Below, piece by piece: positions 1 through 6,012 of a stretch of DNA of 9,913 nt (within the stretch, counting starts at the first letter, position 1; the number at the start of each line of letters is the position of its first letter). The DNA is taken from contig JBGPHA010000016.1 of NCBI GenBank assembly GCA_041484115.1, positions 1 through 9,913 of the forward strand. Reading direction: 5' to 3'. Made by a program: the position numbers and the translations under genes. The notes under the pieces were generated by a model. That model saw only the letters and a program-made list of their open reading frames with translations. It was not told the DNA's origin and did no database searches. The stretch is from ASMP01 sp041484115 (lineage in GTDB: Archaea > Nanobdellota > Nanobdellia > Pacearchaeales > GW2011-AR1).

Positions 1-9
1 AATTATACC

Positions 10-318
10 ATGCCAAAAGTTCGTATCAAGTTAAGCAGCATAGACATAGAAATGATCAATAATATTTGTGAATCTATAAAAGACATTGCAAAAAGAGCAG
101 GAATAGTTATATCAGGGCCTGTTCCTCTTCCTACAAAAAGGCTTAAGATAACTACGAGAAAATCACCATGTGGAAATGGGACTGCAACTTTTGATAATTT
201 TGAAATGAGGATTCACCGAAGATTGATAGACCTTCCAGCAAACGAAAAAGTTCTCCACCACATAATGAGAATGCAGATTCCTAAGAATGTTAATATCAAA
301 ATAGAGATGAAAGATTAG
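10..318 (+). CDS. rps10: 30S ribosomal protein uS10 (S10)
   Basis: Component of the small ribosomal subunit head, where it contacts 16S rRNA. The 102-residue product is the normal size for archaeal uS10. It starts MPKVRIKLSS and carries the family features: an early strand-helix pair (VRIKLSSIDIEMINNICESI), then the GPVPLPTKRLKITTRKSPCG segment (about residues 36-55) and the MRIHRRLIDL loop (66-75) that is inserted among rRNA helices. It ends near a stop at 316-318. In many archaea this gene follows the elongation factor 1-alpha gene; whatever lies upstream here is outside the window, and its promoter cannot be seen because only nine bases precede the ATG. A T-rich tract at about 323-333 may end transcription. 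Identity is secure from the motifs. Confidence 0.97.
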   Translation: MPKVRIKLSSIDIEMINNICESIKDIAKRAGIVISGPVPLPTKRLKITTRKSPCGNGTATFDNFEMRIHRRLIDLPANEKVLHHIMRMQIPKNVNIKIEMKD

Positions 319-344
319 AAGTATATTTTTCTTTACAGATTTCT

Positions 345-353
345 TTATAAAAA
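345..353 (+). promoter_or_regulatory. TATA box of thyA-folA operon
   Basis: The sequence TTTATAAAA is centred about 24 bases before the ATG at 373. In archaea transcription starts about 25 bases after the TATA box, so the transcript would begin at or next to the start codon (leaderless). No Shine-Dalgarno-like motif precedes the ATG, which agrees. Confidence 0.6.
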
Positions 354-372
354 GTGAAAATATCGTCTTCTG

Positions 373-1455
373 ATGGAGCAATATCACAAACTTTTGAAAA
401 GAATTTTAGGTCATGGAGATGTCCAATTCGAGCCGAGAACCCAAGAGTATATTTTAGGAATTTCTGCATGGCAGAGTGTATATGATCTAAGGGATGGGTT
501 TCCTCTAATGACGACAAAGAATGTTCCTCCACGACTTCCTTTTGAGGAATTATTTTGGAAATTAAGGGGCGAAAGAAATGTAAAATCTTTGGTTGATAAA
601 AATGTCCATATATGGACTGCAAATGCTTTTGATAGATATCTAAAAAGAAATGGCTTAAGGGAAAAATTTCCAAAACACTCACAGGGATGGAATCAAGGAT
701 TTGAAGAATATAAGGATAAGATTGCCAATGATCCAGACTTTGCTTTTGTGAAAGGTGACCTTGGTCCTGTTTATGGTTATCAGTGGAGGCATTGGAAAAA
801 ACAAGATGGAGAAGAAGTTGATCAGCTTACAAATTTATTGAAAGGGGTTCCAGAAAAACCTGGTTCGAGATATCATATTTTGTCTTCCTGGAATGTCGGA
901 GATTTGCCTGATATGGCTCTTGGTCCATGTCCTTTCTGGCATCAGTTCAGTATATTTGGAGAAAATATGGATTTGACAACTGTTCAAAGAAGCTGTGATG
1001 TTTTTCTCGGGGTTCCATTCAATATTGCACAAGATTCTCTGTTAGTGAACATGGTTGCAAATGAAACAGGTTTTAGACCAAGATTCTTCAATCACAGTTA
1101 TGTAAATGTTCATTCTTATCTTGGAGTTCCACCAAGGACTAATTTTTGGGCAGATGAAAAAAATGTTAGAAAATTTCAACAAATTTTTAGGCGAATTAAA
1201 GATAGATCGGAATACTTAGATTTAAGAGAATGGTACCTAAAAAATTCTTCTGAAGAATCTCCTGGAAATGAAAGAAAAGATCATATTCCATTTATTTTAG
1301 AGCAGTTATCAAAAATTCCAAAAAAACTTCCTCAACTTCAAATAAAAAAAAGAGTTTCTTTATTAGAAGCTATTGAAATGCCTGTCATGAATTATTTAGA
1401 AGTGCAAGATTATGATCCTTATAAATGGGACTCTAAGGCTGAAATGGCTGCATAA
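373..1455 (+). CDS. thyA: Thymidylate synthase (ThyA type)
   Basis: Makes dTMP from dUMP, using methylene-tetrahydrofolate as carbon donor and reductant and releasing dihydrofolate. At 360 residues it is longer than the E. coli enzyme (264). One insert, about residues 84-127, ends NDPDFAFVKGDLGPVYG and resembles the extra small domain of Lactobacillus-type enzymes; another lies about 262-310. Visible family elements: phosphate-binding Arg22, DGFPLMTTK (41-49), GDLGPVYG (128-135), catalytic Cys186 in ALGPCPFWHQF, QRSCDVFLG (205-213), Asn217 in PFNIAQ (the residue that favours dUMP over dCMP), HSYVNVH (241-247), and the C-terminal YDPY and EMAA. The usual His after the catalytic Cys is Pro187, with a His at 190 instead. 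The next gene, one base downstream, recycles the dihydrofolate product. ThyA identity is firm; dCMP hydroxymethylase is unlikely because Asn217 is kept. Confidence 0.95.
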   Translation: MEQYHKLLKRILGHGDVQFEPRTQEYILGISAWQSVYDLRDGFPLMTTKNVPPRLPFEELFWKLRGERNVKSLVDKNVHIWTANAFDRYLKRNGLREKFPKHSQGWNQGFEEYKDKIANDPDFAFVKGDLGPVYGYQWRHWKKQDGEEVDQLTNLLKGVPEKPGSRYHILSSWNVGDLPDMALGPCPFWHQFSIFGENMDLTTVQRSCDVFLGVPFNIAQDSLLVNMVANETGFRPRFFNHSYVNVHSYLGVPPRTNFWADEKNVRKFQQIFRRIKDRSEYLDLREWYLKNSSEESPGNERKDHIPFILEQLSKIPKKLPQLQIKKRVSLLEAIEMPVMNYLEVQDYDPYKWDSKAEMAA

Positions 1456-1456
1456 A

Positions 1457-1945
1457 ATGAATTTGACAATAATCGCTGCTATCGCTGAAAATAGAGTTAT
1501 AGGAAATAAAGGAAAAGTTCCATGGTATATTTCTGAAGACTTAAAAAGATTTAGAAGATTGACCTTGGATCATCCTGTAATTATGGGGAGAAAAACTTAC
1601 GAAGCAATTGTTGAAGGACTCGGACATCCTTTAGAAAAAAGGACAAATATTATTTTATCAAAAAATCAAGAAATTCCCGGAGTTTTGACAGCACATTCTA
1701 TCGGAGATGCTATAAGAAAGGCATCTGAATATGATAAAATTGCCTATGTTATTGGGGGGCAGTCTGTTTACGAGCAGACTATCAAACTTGCTTACAGAAT
1801 GGAATTAACAGAAGTAAAAGGGGGGTATAGAGGGGATGCATTTTTTCCAGAATTCAAGATTGATGAATGGGCTAAGGAGTATGTAGATAGTGTATTTATT
1901 AATCAGGGGAAAGTTTGTGATTTTGTGACTTACATAAGAAAATAA
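1457..1945 (+). CDS. folA: Dihydrofolate reductase
   Basis: Reduces dihydrofolate to tetrahydrofolate with NADPH, closing the cycle opened by thymidylate synthase. The 162-residue product has the normal bacterial-type length. Motifs: IIAAIAENRVIGNKGKVPW (5-23), the catalytic acid probably Asp28 in ISEDLKRF, VIMGRKTYEAI (41-51) for NADPH, Arg62 before NIILS for the folate glutamate tail, and VIGGQSVYEQ (98-107) for cofactor binding. The start at 1457 was chosen over an in-frame ATG at 1412 because homology begins exactly at MNLTIIAAIAENRVIG and the upstream codons lie inside thyA. The thyA stop ends at 1455, so the two genes are separated by one base and must be co-transcribed. An A-rich then T-rich stretch after the stop, facing the convergent gene on the other strand, may terminate the message. 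Confidence 0.96.
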   Translation: MNLTIIAAIAENRVIGNKGKVPWYISEDLKRFRRLTLDHPVIMGRKTYEAIVEGLGHPLEKRTNIILSKNQEIPGVLTAHSIGDAIRKASEYDKIAYVIGGQSVYEQTIKLAYRMELTEVKGGYRGDAFFPEFKIDEWAKEYVDSVFINQGKVCDFVTYIRK

Positions 1946-1972
1946 AAAAATCATTTATATTTCTGATTCGCT

Positions 1973-2236
1973 TCAATTCCTATCCTTATACCATCGGCAG
2001 CGCAGAAGATCTCCCTCATTTACCTCCCATGGTTTAATTTTCACAAGACATTTATATGTGCCGCTGATAGCTAGATAATGACCATCATCTAAAGGCCAAA
2101 CTATCTCGACCCGTCTTGCAATCAGCAATTCGTCAGGGTAAGGAACTACTCCCAAACGCATCTGAGGAGCACAGGCCGCAAGTAACGTTAGCGCGATTGG
2201 CAATTTTTTTATAAGTCCTCTGTCTTGATTTTCCAT
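1973..2236 (-). CDS. Small putative lipoprotein, unknown function
   Basis: The product of 87 residues is not recognised. It begins MENQDRGLIKKLPIALTLLA and then has a Cys at 22 preceded by LAA, which together look like a lipoprotein signal: a KK pair, a short hydrophobic run and an LAAC lipobox. The hydrophobic part is only about ten residues, short for a signal, so a chance resemblance is possible. The mature part contains VEIVWPLDDGHYLAISGTYK and ends with a Cys- and Trp-containing segment (RCRWYKDRN). Base composition counted by hand is about 45% GC, clearly above the thyA-folA operon. The gene converges on folA and diverges from the tRNA. A TATA-like AATAAATAA on the minus strand (about 2265-2275) would give a leader of several bases. 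Coding status is probable rather than certain. Confidence 0.5.
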   Translation of the reverse strand: MENQDRGLIKKLPIALTLLAACAPQMRLGVVPYPDELLIARRVEIVWPLDDGHYLAISGTYKCLVKIKPWEVNEGDLLRCRWYKDRN

Positions 2237-2317
2237 CTTCTAAACTACTTAAAAGAAATCTTGGTTATTTATTAGGATTATTGTTTTCTGTCTCACAATT
2301 TTAGGAAAGAGTTAAAC

Positions 2318-2324
2318 TTTAAAA
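2318..2324 (+). promoter_or_regulatory. TATA box of tRNA-Ser
   Basis: TTTAAAA is centred 28 bases before the first base of the tRNA, which is the usual archaeal spacing with a short precursor leader. Confidence 0.5.
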
Positions 2325-2348
2325 CCCAAAGATTTCTTTTATTCTAAA

Positions 2349-2429
2349 GCCCGTGTGGGACAATGGTACTCCACTCGCTTGGAAAGCGAGGCCTTTACTG
2401 GCTTCCAGGTTCAATTCCTGGCACGGGCG
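2349..2429 (+). tRNA. tRNA-Ser(GGA)
   Basis: A complete cloverleaf can be drawn by hand. The acceptor stem GCCCGTG (2349-2355) pairs with CACGGGC (2422-2428). The D stem is GGA/TCC with a GG in its loop. The anticodon stem CTCGC/GCGAG encloses TTGGAAA, giving anticodon GGA at 2381-2383, which reads UCC and UCU serine codons. A long variable arm with stem GCC/GGC (2391-2393 with 2400-2402) and the G discriminator at 2429 both fit serine. The T stem CCAGG/CCTGG holds loop TTCAATT. No CCA is encoded and no intron is present. Confidence 0.97.
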
Positions 2430-2434
2430 TTTTT
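2430..2434 (+). terminator. T-run after tRNA-Ser
   Basis: Five T residues follow immediately after the tRNA discriminator base, with a further pyrimidine-rich stretch. This is the usual form of an archaeal oligo-T terminator. Confidence 0.5.
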
Positions 2435-2469
2435 CTCTTCTAGTTAGCGTATTTTTTATCACAATAATC

Positions 2470-2479
2470 TTTAAAAATA
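2470..2479 (+). promoter_or_regulatory. TATA box of the 256-residue orphan gene
   Basis: TTTAAAAATA is centred about 26 bases before the ATG at 2501. This predicts a leaderless transcript and supports that start codon. Confidence 0.55.
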
Positions 2480-2500
2480 AGTAATTTTCTATAAGTAATT

Positions 2501-3271
2501 ATGACTGCCGCATATACAGTAGAGGAAGGTCAAAGTATTCTACCGGCCTACAAACTGCTTTTTGATAGGCTCGAGTACGCCAACAAGCATCCAGAAGTTT
2601 TAGTCGAACCTAAGAGAAATTTTCGAAAGTCAACTCGTAATGAAAAAAAAGCTATTCTAGAGGCGACGCTACCCCTCGCGAGAAGAATTGTAACTCTAAC
2701 GAAACCTGTCGTGCCAACTTCAAGAGTCGTTCCTATAACATATCCCCTAGAGAGAAGAGTTGCATCTCCTCTAACTTGGTTTCTGGTCAAGGTCGGCGGC
2801 ATCAATTGGCCAGATCTTCAAAGTAAGATTGAAGAGGGGAAGTATCAGATCACTGCTTCGGCCCGGAAAATCATGAATATGCCGACGATAGAACCAACAT
2901 TGGCTGAATCCAAAGAGATCGAGCTTTTCTCTTTTTTGGTTAAAGATATCACTCCTAAAGAAGAATGGGTCTCGCCTGCCAAGTTTTATGCTAAAGCTGA
3001 ATATCTTGGATATGGACCCTGCCCTATGGAAGTTGGACCTTATTTAAGACTCGCCATCCAGAAACAGCGTCCTGGGGAAGAGATTTATATTGGGATGAAG
3101 CCAGTAGCTGTGCCAGACGCTCCTAATCATCCCATGATTTTCTGTGTCAGACAAGATGGTGTAATATATCATGATCGTAATATTGGAAGGTGGCTTTCAG
3201 CAGTTCATGCAGACGCCGATCATAAAGGTGGTTTTGCCCCCAATAATAATGTTGTTCTCACAAAGCTGTAA
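2501..3271 (+). CDS. Hypothetical protein, 256 residues
   Basis: Function not recognised. The product has no signal peptide or membrane helix and looks soluble. The N-terminal third is basic (VEPKRNFRKSTRNEKK, about 35-50, and LARRIVTL near 59-66). A middle part has TWFLVKVGGINWPDL (92-106). The C-terminal part, from about residue 155, holds WVSPAKFYAKAEYLGYG followed by CPMEVGPYLRL (174-184), then PGEEIYIGMKPV and a D/H/N-rich end. This C-terminal pattern (LG..CP.EVGP.LRL....P.E...I.M.P) recalls, from memory and unverified, hypothetical proteins common in candidate-phyla bacteria. GC is about 45% in the lines I counted, against about a third for neighbours, so horizontal transfer is possible. 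The start is supported by a well-placed TATA box. The gene stands alone between the tRNA and the HPF-like gene, each with its own promoter. Confidence 0.7.
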   Translation: MTAAYTVEEGQSILPAYKLLFDRLEYANKHPEVLVEPKRNFRKSTRNEKKAILEATLPLARRIVTLTKPVVPTSRVVPITYPLERRVASPLTWFLVKVGGINWPDLQSKIEEGKYQITASARKIMNMPTIEPTLAESKEIELFSFLVKDITPKEEWVSPAKFYAKAEYLGYGPCPMEVGPYLRLAIQKQRPGEEIYIGMKPVAVPDAPNHPMIFCVRQDGVIYHDRNIGRWLSAVHADADHKGGFAPNNNVVLTKL

Positions 3272-3300
3272 TAAAAAGCTTAACTCTTTTCCTCAAAAAC

Positions 3301-3310
3301 TTTATATAAA
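3301..3310 (+). promoter_or_regulatory. TATA box of HPF-like gene
   Basis: TTTATATAAA is centred 25 bases before the ATG at 3331, preceded by an A-rich segment that could be a BRE. It predicts a leaderless message and favours ATG 3331 over the TTG at 3328. Confidence 0.65.
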
Positions 3311-3330
3311 TCTCTTTCTTTCATTTCTTG

Positions 3331-3654
3331 ATGATTAATCTAGAAACAAAAGGGTTTGAGATTTTAACTGAAAAAACCAGAAATGAATTCCAGAAGCTTT
3401 GGGAAGAATATTCCAAAAAAATTGAGAGAAGGTTAAAAAATACAGAGTCTATAAGAATCCATTTGAAGGAGTACAGCCCTGGAGGAAAAACAAAGTTCAG
3501 TATCCATGTACTCGTAAGTTATGCAGGGAAGTCAATAGAAGCTGATGCTTATGACTGGGACTTAAAAAGAACTTTTCACAAAGTTTTCAATAAAATAGAG
3601 CAAGAAGTAGAACATACATTTCATGTGAGCGATCAGCATAAGCGCAAAGATTAA
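3331..3654 (+). CDS. Probable HPF/RaiA-like ribosome-associated protein
   Basis: Likely binds the small ribosomal subunit and helps to shut down translation, as do the bacterial HPF and RaiA proteins. The 107-residue product has the right size and layout: an N-terminal strand and long helix (about 12-37, TEKTRNEFQKLWEEYSKKIE), the strand IRIHLKEY (41-48), strands KFSIHVLVSY and KSIEADAY, then WDLKRTFHKVFNKIEQEVEH (76-95). The element A.A.D.DL..a...v..kie.qv is the HPF helix signature, and the C-terminal end is basic and His-rich (HKRKD). The match rests on pattern rather than close identity, so another small alpha/beta RNA-binding protein remains possible. A TTG three bases upstream is in frame, but the ATG is preferred. 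The neighbouring genes each have their own promoter, so it is probably a single-gene unit. Confidence 0.6.
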   Translation: MINLETKGFEILTEKTRNEFQKLWEEYSKKIERRLKNTESIRIHLKEYSPGGKTKFSIHVLVSYAGKSIEADAYDWDLKRTFHKVFNKIEQEVEHTFHVSDQHKRKD

Positions 3655-3669
3655 TTCTAATTCATAAGC

Positions 3670-3677
3670 TTTAAATA
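3670..3677 (+). promoter_or_regulatory. TATA box of PC4-like gene
   Basis: TTTAAATA is centred about 25 bases before the ATG at 3699, again predicting a leaderless transcript. Confidence 0.6.
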
Positions 3678-3698
3678 ACCTATATTAATACTAGAATC

Positions 3699-3986
3699 AT
3701 GGAAAAAGACCTAGGAAAGATAAAGAAAAACGATACTACAGACATTGTTATAAGACTTGATGATTTTGGTGGAAGGCCAGGAGTTACAATCCGTGAATTT
3801 GTAACTTCAGAAAGATATACTGGATTTACAAAATCCGGAGTAAAGATACCTGCTGCTGATTTCATGAAATTCAAGGAAATGATTAACTCTGTTTCTGAAG
3901 AACATCTTAAAGAAACCCCACCTTCAGAAGGAAATCTTCCTAAAGAACAGAAAAAGCTTGATGAAGAAGAAATAGAAGATTACTAA
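3699..3986 (+). CDS. PC4-like single-stranded DNA-binding coactivator
   Basis: Probable member of the PC4/p15 transcription coactivator family, small dimeric proteins that bind single-stranded DNA and, in archaea, associate with transcription. The core is at residues 13-64: the strand TDIVIRLDDFGG, then RPGVTIREFVTSERYTGFTK, the SGVKIPAADF strand-turn that matches the GI.L...F element of PC4, and the helix MKFKEMINSV. A flexible acidic tail from about 66 to 95 (ending EEEIEDY) follows. The tail is lysine-poor only at its very end, so a role in modulating DNA binding is conceivable but not shown. Total length is 95 residues. It is transcribed from its own promoter and separated from the HPF-like gene by 44 bases. 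Confidence in the fold is good; the exact role in this organism is inferred. Confidence 0.75.
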   Translation: MEKDLGKIKKNDTTDIVIRLDDFGGRPGVTIREFVTSERYTGFTKSGVKIPAADFMKFKEMINSVSEEHLKETPPSEGNLPKEQKKLDEEEIEDY

Positions 3987-4038
3987 CAATAGATTTGAAT
4001 ATCAAAATATTTTCTTTATTTTTAATTTTCAGAAAAAC

Positions 4039-4045
4039 TTAAAAA
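4039..4045 (+). promoter_or_regulatory. TATA box of putative structured RNA
   Basis: TTAAAAA with an upstream A-rich BRE-like AGAAAAAC is centred about 22-25 bases before G4064, where the GC-rich structured segment begins. It is separate from the aIF5B promoter downstream. Confidence 0.45.
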
Positions 4046-4063
4046 CCCTCAATTCTTTTTAAT

Positions 4064-4170
4064 GTCCGGTCGAAGGAGGCGGAACAATCAGTCAAGCTTT
4101 TGATCTTCGGATCACAATCTTCGGATTGTTAGCTTACTGGCTTCGGACGTCATCTCCGGCCTTTTATTTT
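4064..4170 (+). ncRNA. Putative structured non-coding RNA, unknown class
   Basis: A GC-rich island of about 100 bases in AT-rich DNA folds well by hand. CAGU (4089-4092) plus AAGCU (4094-4098) pairs with AGCUU (4131-4135) plus ACUG (4136-4139) around one bulged C. Inside are two back-to-back hairpins, each of five pairs capped by a UUCG loop: 4101-4114 and 4115-4128. The 5' segment can pair in two ways. GUCC/GAAG (4064-4067, 4072-4075) matches CUUC/GGAC (4141-4148); alternatively GGUC/GGAG (4068-4071, 4075-4078) matches CUCC/GGCC (4154-4161). The RNA ends in a T-rich tract. It has its own TATA box, and aIF5B has another. I see no signature of tRNA, 5S, SRP RNA, RNase P RNA or C/D-box RNA. A 13-codon reading frame from ATG 4062 exists but is probably chance. 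Confidence 0.65.
4162..4170 (+). terminator. T-rich terminator of the putative RNA
   Basis: TTTTATTTT directly follows the GC-rich 3' pairing segment CTCCGGCC, as expected for an archaeal T-tract terminator. Confidence 0.5.
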
Positions 4171-4189
4171 CTTAAAAAATTCAAAACCT

Positions 4190-4196
4190 TTTTAAT
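4190..4196 (+). promoter_or_regulatory. TATA box of aIF5B gene
   Basis: TTTTAAT in an A-rich then T-rich context is centred 25 bases before the ATG at 4218, giving a predicted leaderless mRNA independent of the upstream RNA. Confidence 0.5.
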
Positions 4197-4217
4197 CTGA
4201 CTCTCTCTTGTTTTTTC

Positions 4218-5975
4218 ATGAAATCCAAAATAAGACAACCAATCGTTACGGTTGTGGGGCATGTGGATCATGGAAAAACCAGTCTACTGGACGGGCTCAG
4301 GCAGAGTTCTGTTCATACGGGGGAAGCAGGAGGAATAACCCAAAAAATTTCTTTTACATTATATCCTGCAGAACAGCTTAAAGCTTCCTGTCCTTTGATA
4401 GAAGAACAAGGAATAAAGTTAGATATTCCTGGATTTTTATTCATAGACACTCCAGGACATGCCGCATTCACTAATTTAAGAAAGCGTGGAGGCTCGCTTG
4501 CAGATCTGGCAATTCTTGTAATTGATATTAACGAGGGAATAAAACCCCAAACCTCAGAAGTCATCCAGATTCTCAAGAGAAATAAGGTTCCTTTTGTCAT
4601 TGCTTTAAATAAAATAGATAAAATTCATGGTTGGAAAACAAATTCTGGAAGTAGTTCTGAGAAAAATCTTGGTTTAAAAAAAAGTATCGAGATGCAAGCA
4701 AAAAATACTTCACAAGATTTTAATGAAAAATATCTGACTTTAATCGGTGCTCTACAAAACTATGGCTTTGATGCTGACTTGTTTTACAATGTAGAGGACT
4801 TCACGAAAAAAATAGCCATTGTTCCCTGCTCTGTAAAAACAGGGGAAGGGATTCCAGAGTTGGTTCTGATGCTTTGTGGTTTAAGCCAAAAATATCTCCA
4901 TGAAAAGTTAGTTCTTGGAAAAGATGCGAAAGGAATCATGCTTGAAATAAAAAAAGAACAGGGAAATTATATTGAGGCGATTCTTTATGATGGAGAGCTT
5001 TCAAGAAAAGATGAAATAGCTGTTGCTGGCCTTTCAGGGATGCCAATAATTACAAGGATAAGGGTACTTGAAGAAATTCTTCCACTTTCCTTTAAGTTTG
5101 AGCCAAAGGAAAAAGTGCAGGCAGCGACAGGACTTAGGTTGCAACTTGTAGAGAAAGAAGAAATCCTTCCAGGAATGCCATTCCGAATTTACAAGAACAA
5201 CAAAGAAGAAATTGAAAAGATTTTCAGGCAGCAAATTTCAGAGAGCATAAAAACAGACAAGCAAGGGATTATAGCAAAGGCTGATTCTCTAGGAAGCTTA
5301 GAAGCTCTTCTTACAATTCTCGGCCAGGAAAATATTCCTGTTTTAAAAGCAGGAATAGGAAACATAAACAAAACAGATGTCGTTAATGCGAAGGCAAATC
5401 TTCAGATAAATGAAATTGATGCCGTTATTGTTGGCTTTAATGTAGCTATTGATTTAGAAGCAGAAGGGATAAAGGGGAACATAAGTATTCTCACTGATGA
5501 TGTTATTTACAAGCTTATAGAAAATCTTCATAAGTTAAGAGAAGATAAAAGGAAGGAAATAGAAAAAAGGAGGCTTCTTGGACTTAGTTCTTTATTCAAA
5601 CTTAGAATCCTTAAGCAGCATGTATTCAGAAACACTAATCCTGCTATTTTTGGTATAAAGGTTGAGGCTGGAAAACTAATATCAAGGCTGCAAACAGTAG
5701 ATGAAAAAGGAGAAAAAGTAGGAAAAATAAAAAATATGCAGTCAGAGAATAAGTCAATTGAAGAAGCTTCTGAGGGACAAGAACTAGCAATTTCTATGCC
5801 TGGGATAAATTTCGAAAGAAGGCTGGGAGACAAAGGTTTCCTTTATTCAGATATGGCAGAATCCCAATTCAGAAATTTCAAGAAAAATAAGGATCTTCTC
5901 TCTTCCAGTGAGCTCAGATTGTTACAGGAAATTGCAGAAATTAAGAGGAGAGAAAAGGCAGACTGGGGAAAATAA
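4218..5975 (+). CDS. infB: Translation initiation factor aIF5B (IF-2 homologue)
   Basis: GTPase that promotes joining of the ribosomal subunits and placing of the initiator tRNA. The 585 residues match the compact archaeal form, lacking the long N-terminal extension of eukaryotic eIF5B. The G domain shows G1 GHVDHGKT (14-21), G2 GGIT (38-41), G3 DTPGH (77-81), G4 NKID (131-134) and G5 SVKTGEG (205-211). Two beta-barrel domains follow, separated by the alpha/beta domain III with IIAKADSLGSLEALL (about 350-364) and VGFNV (about 406-410). The lysine-rich helix after it (LHKLREDKRKEIEKRR) links to the C-terminal barrel that binds the tRNA end. The segment between NKID and the next strand carries an N/S/K-rich extension, common in archaeal copies. 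The eS6 gene follows 37 bases later, a frequent archaeal pairing. Confidence 0.97.
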   Translation: MKSKIRQPIVTVVGHVDHGKTSLLDGLRQSSVHTGEAGGITQKISFTLYPAEQLKASCPLIEEQGIKLDIPGFLFIDTPGHAAFTNLRKRGGSLADLAILVIDINEGIKPQTSEVIQILKRNKVPFVIALNKIDKIHGWKTNSGSSSEKNLGLKKSIEMQAKNTSQDFNEKYLTLIGALQNYGFDADLFYNVEDFTKKIAIVPCSVKTGEGIPELVLMLCGLSQKYLHEKLVLGKDAKGIMLEIKKEQGNYIEAILYDGELSRKDEIAVAGLSGMPIITRIRVLEEILPLSFKFEPKEKVQAATGLRLQLVEKEEILPGMPFRIYKNNKEEIEKIFRQQISESIKTDKQGIIAKADSLGSLEALLTILGQENIPVLKAGIGNINKTDVVNAKANLQINEIDAVIVGFNVAIDLEAEGIKGNISILTDDVIYKLIENLHKLREDKRKEIEKRRLLGLSSLFKLRILKQHVFRNTNPAIFGIKVEAGKLISRLQTVDEKGEKVGKIKNMQSENKSIEEASEGQELAISMPGINFERRLGDKGFLYSDMAESQFRNFKKNKDLLSSSELRLLQEIAEIKRREKADWGK

Positions 5976-5983
5976 TAAGAAGA

Positions 5984-5992
5984 TTTAAAAAT
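5984..5992 (+). promoter_or_regulatory. TATA box of eS6 gene
   Basis: TTTAAAAAT is centred 25 bases before the ATG at 6013, so eS6 can be transcribed independently of aIF5B as a leaderless message. Confidence 0.6.
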
Positions 5993-6012
5993 CATTTTCT
6001 CAATTAATTAAC

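Noticed and set aside
296..682. Minus-strand reading frame of 128 codons opposite the thyA start
   Set aside because: It lies antisense to a well-conserved enzyme and has no recognisable motif; it is a shadow. The same applies to the minus-strand frames opposite aIF5B, eS6 and the surface protein.
1412..1456. Upstream in-frame ATG for dihydrofolate reductase
   Set aside because: The 15 extra residues overlap thyA in another frame and do not resemble any DHFR; homology begins exactly at the ATG at 1457.
2349..3271. Integrated element bounded by a duplicated tRNA end
   Set aside because: I could not find a second copy of the tRNA 3' end or any integrase in the window, so only the base composition supports transfer.
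4062..4103. A 13-codon reading frame (MSGRRRRNNQSSF) beginning at the start of the structured RNA
   Set aside because: The ATG is only about 20 bases after the TATA centre, closer than at other genes here, and the frame ends inside a strong hairpin region; RNA structure explains the segment better.
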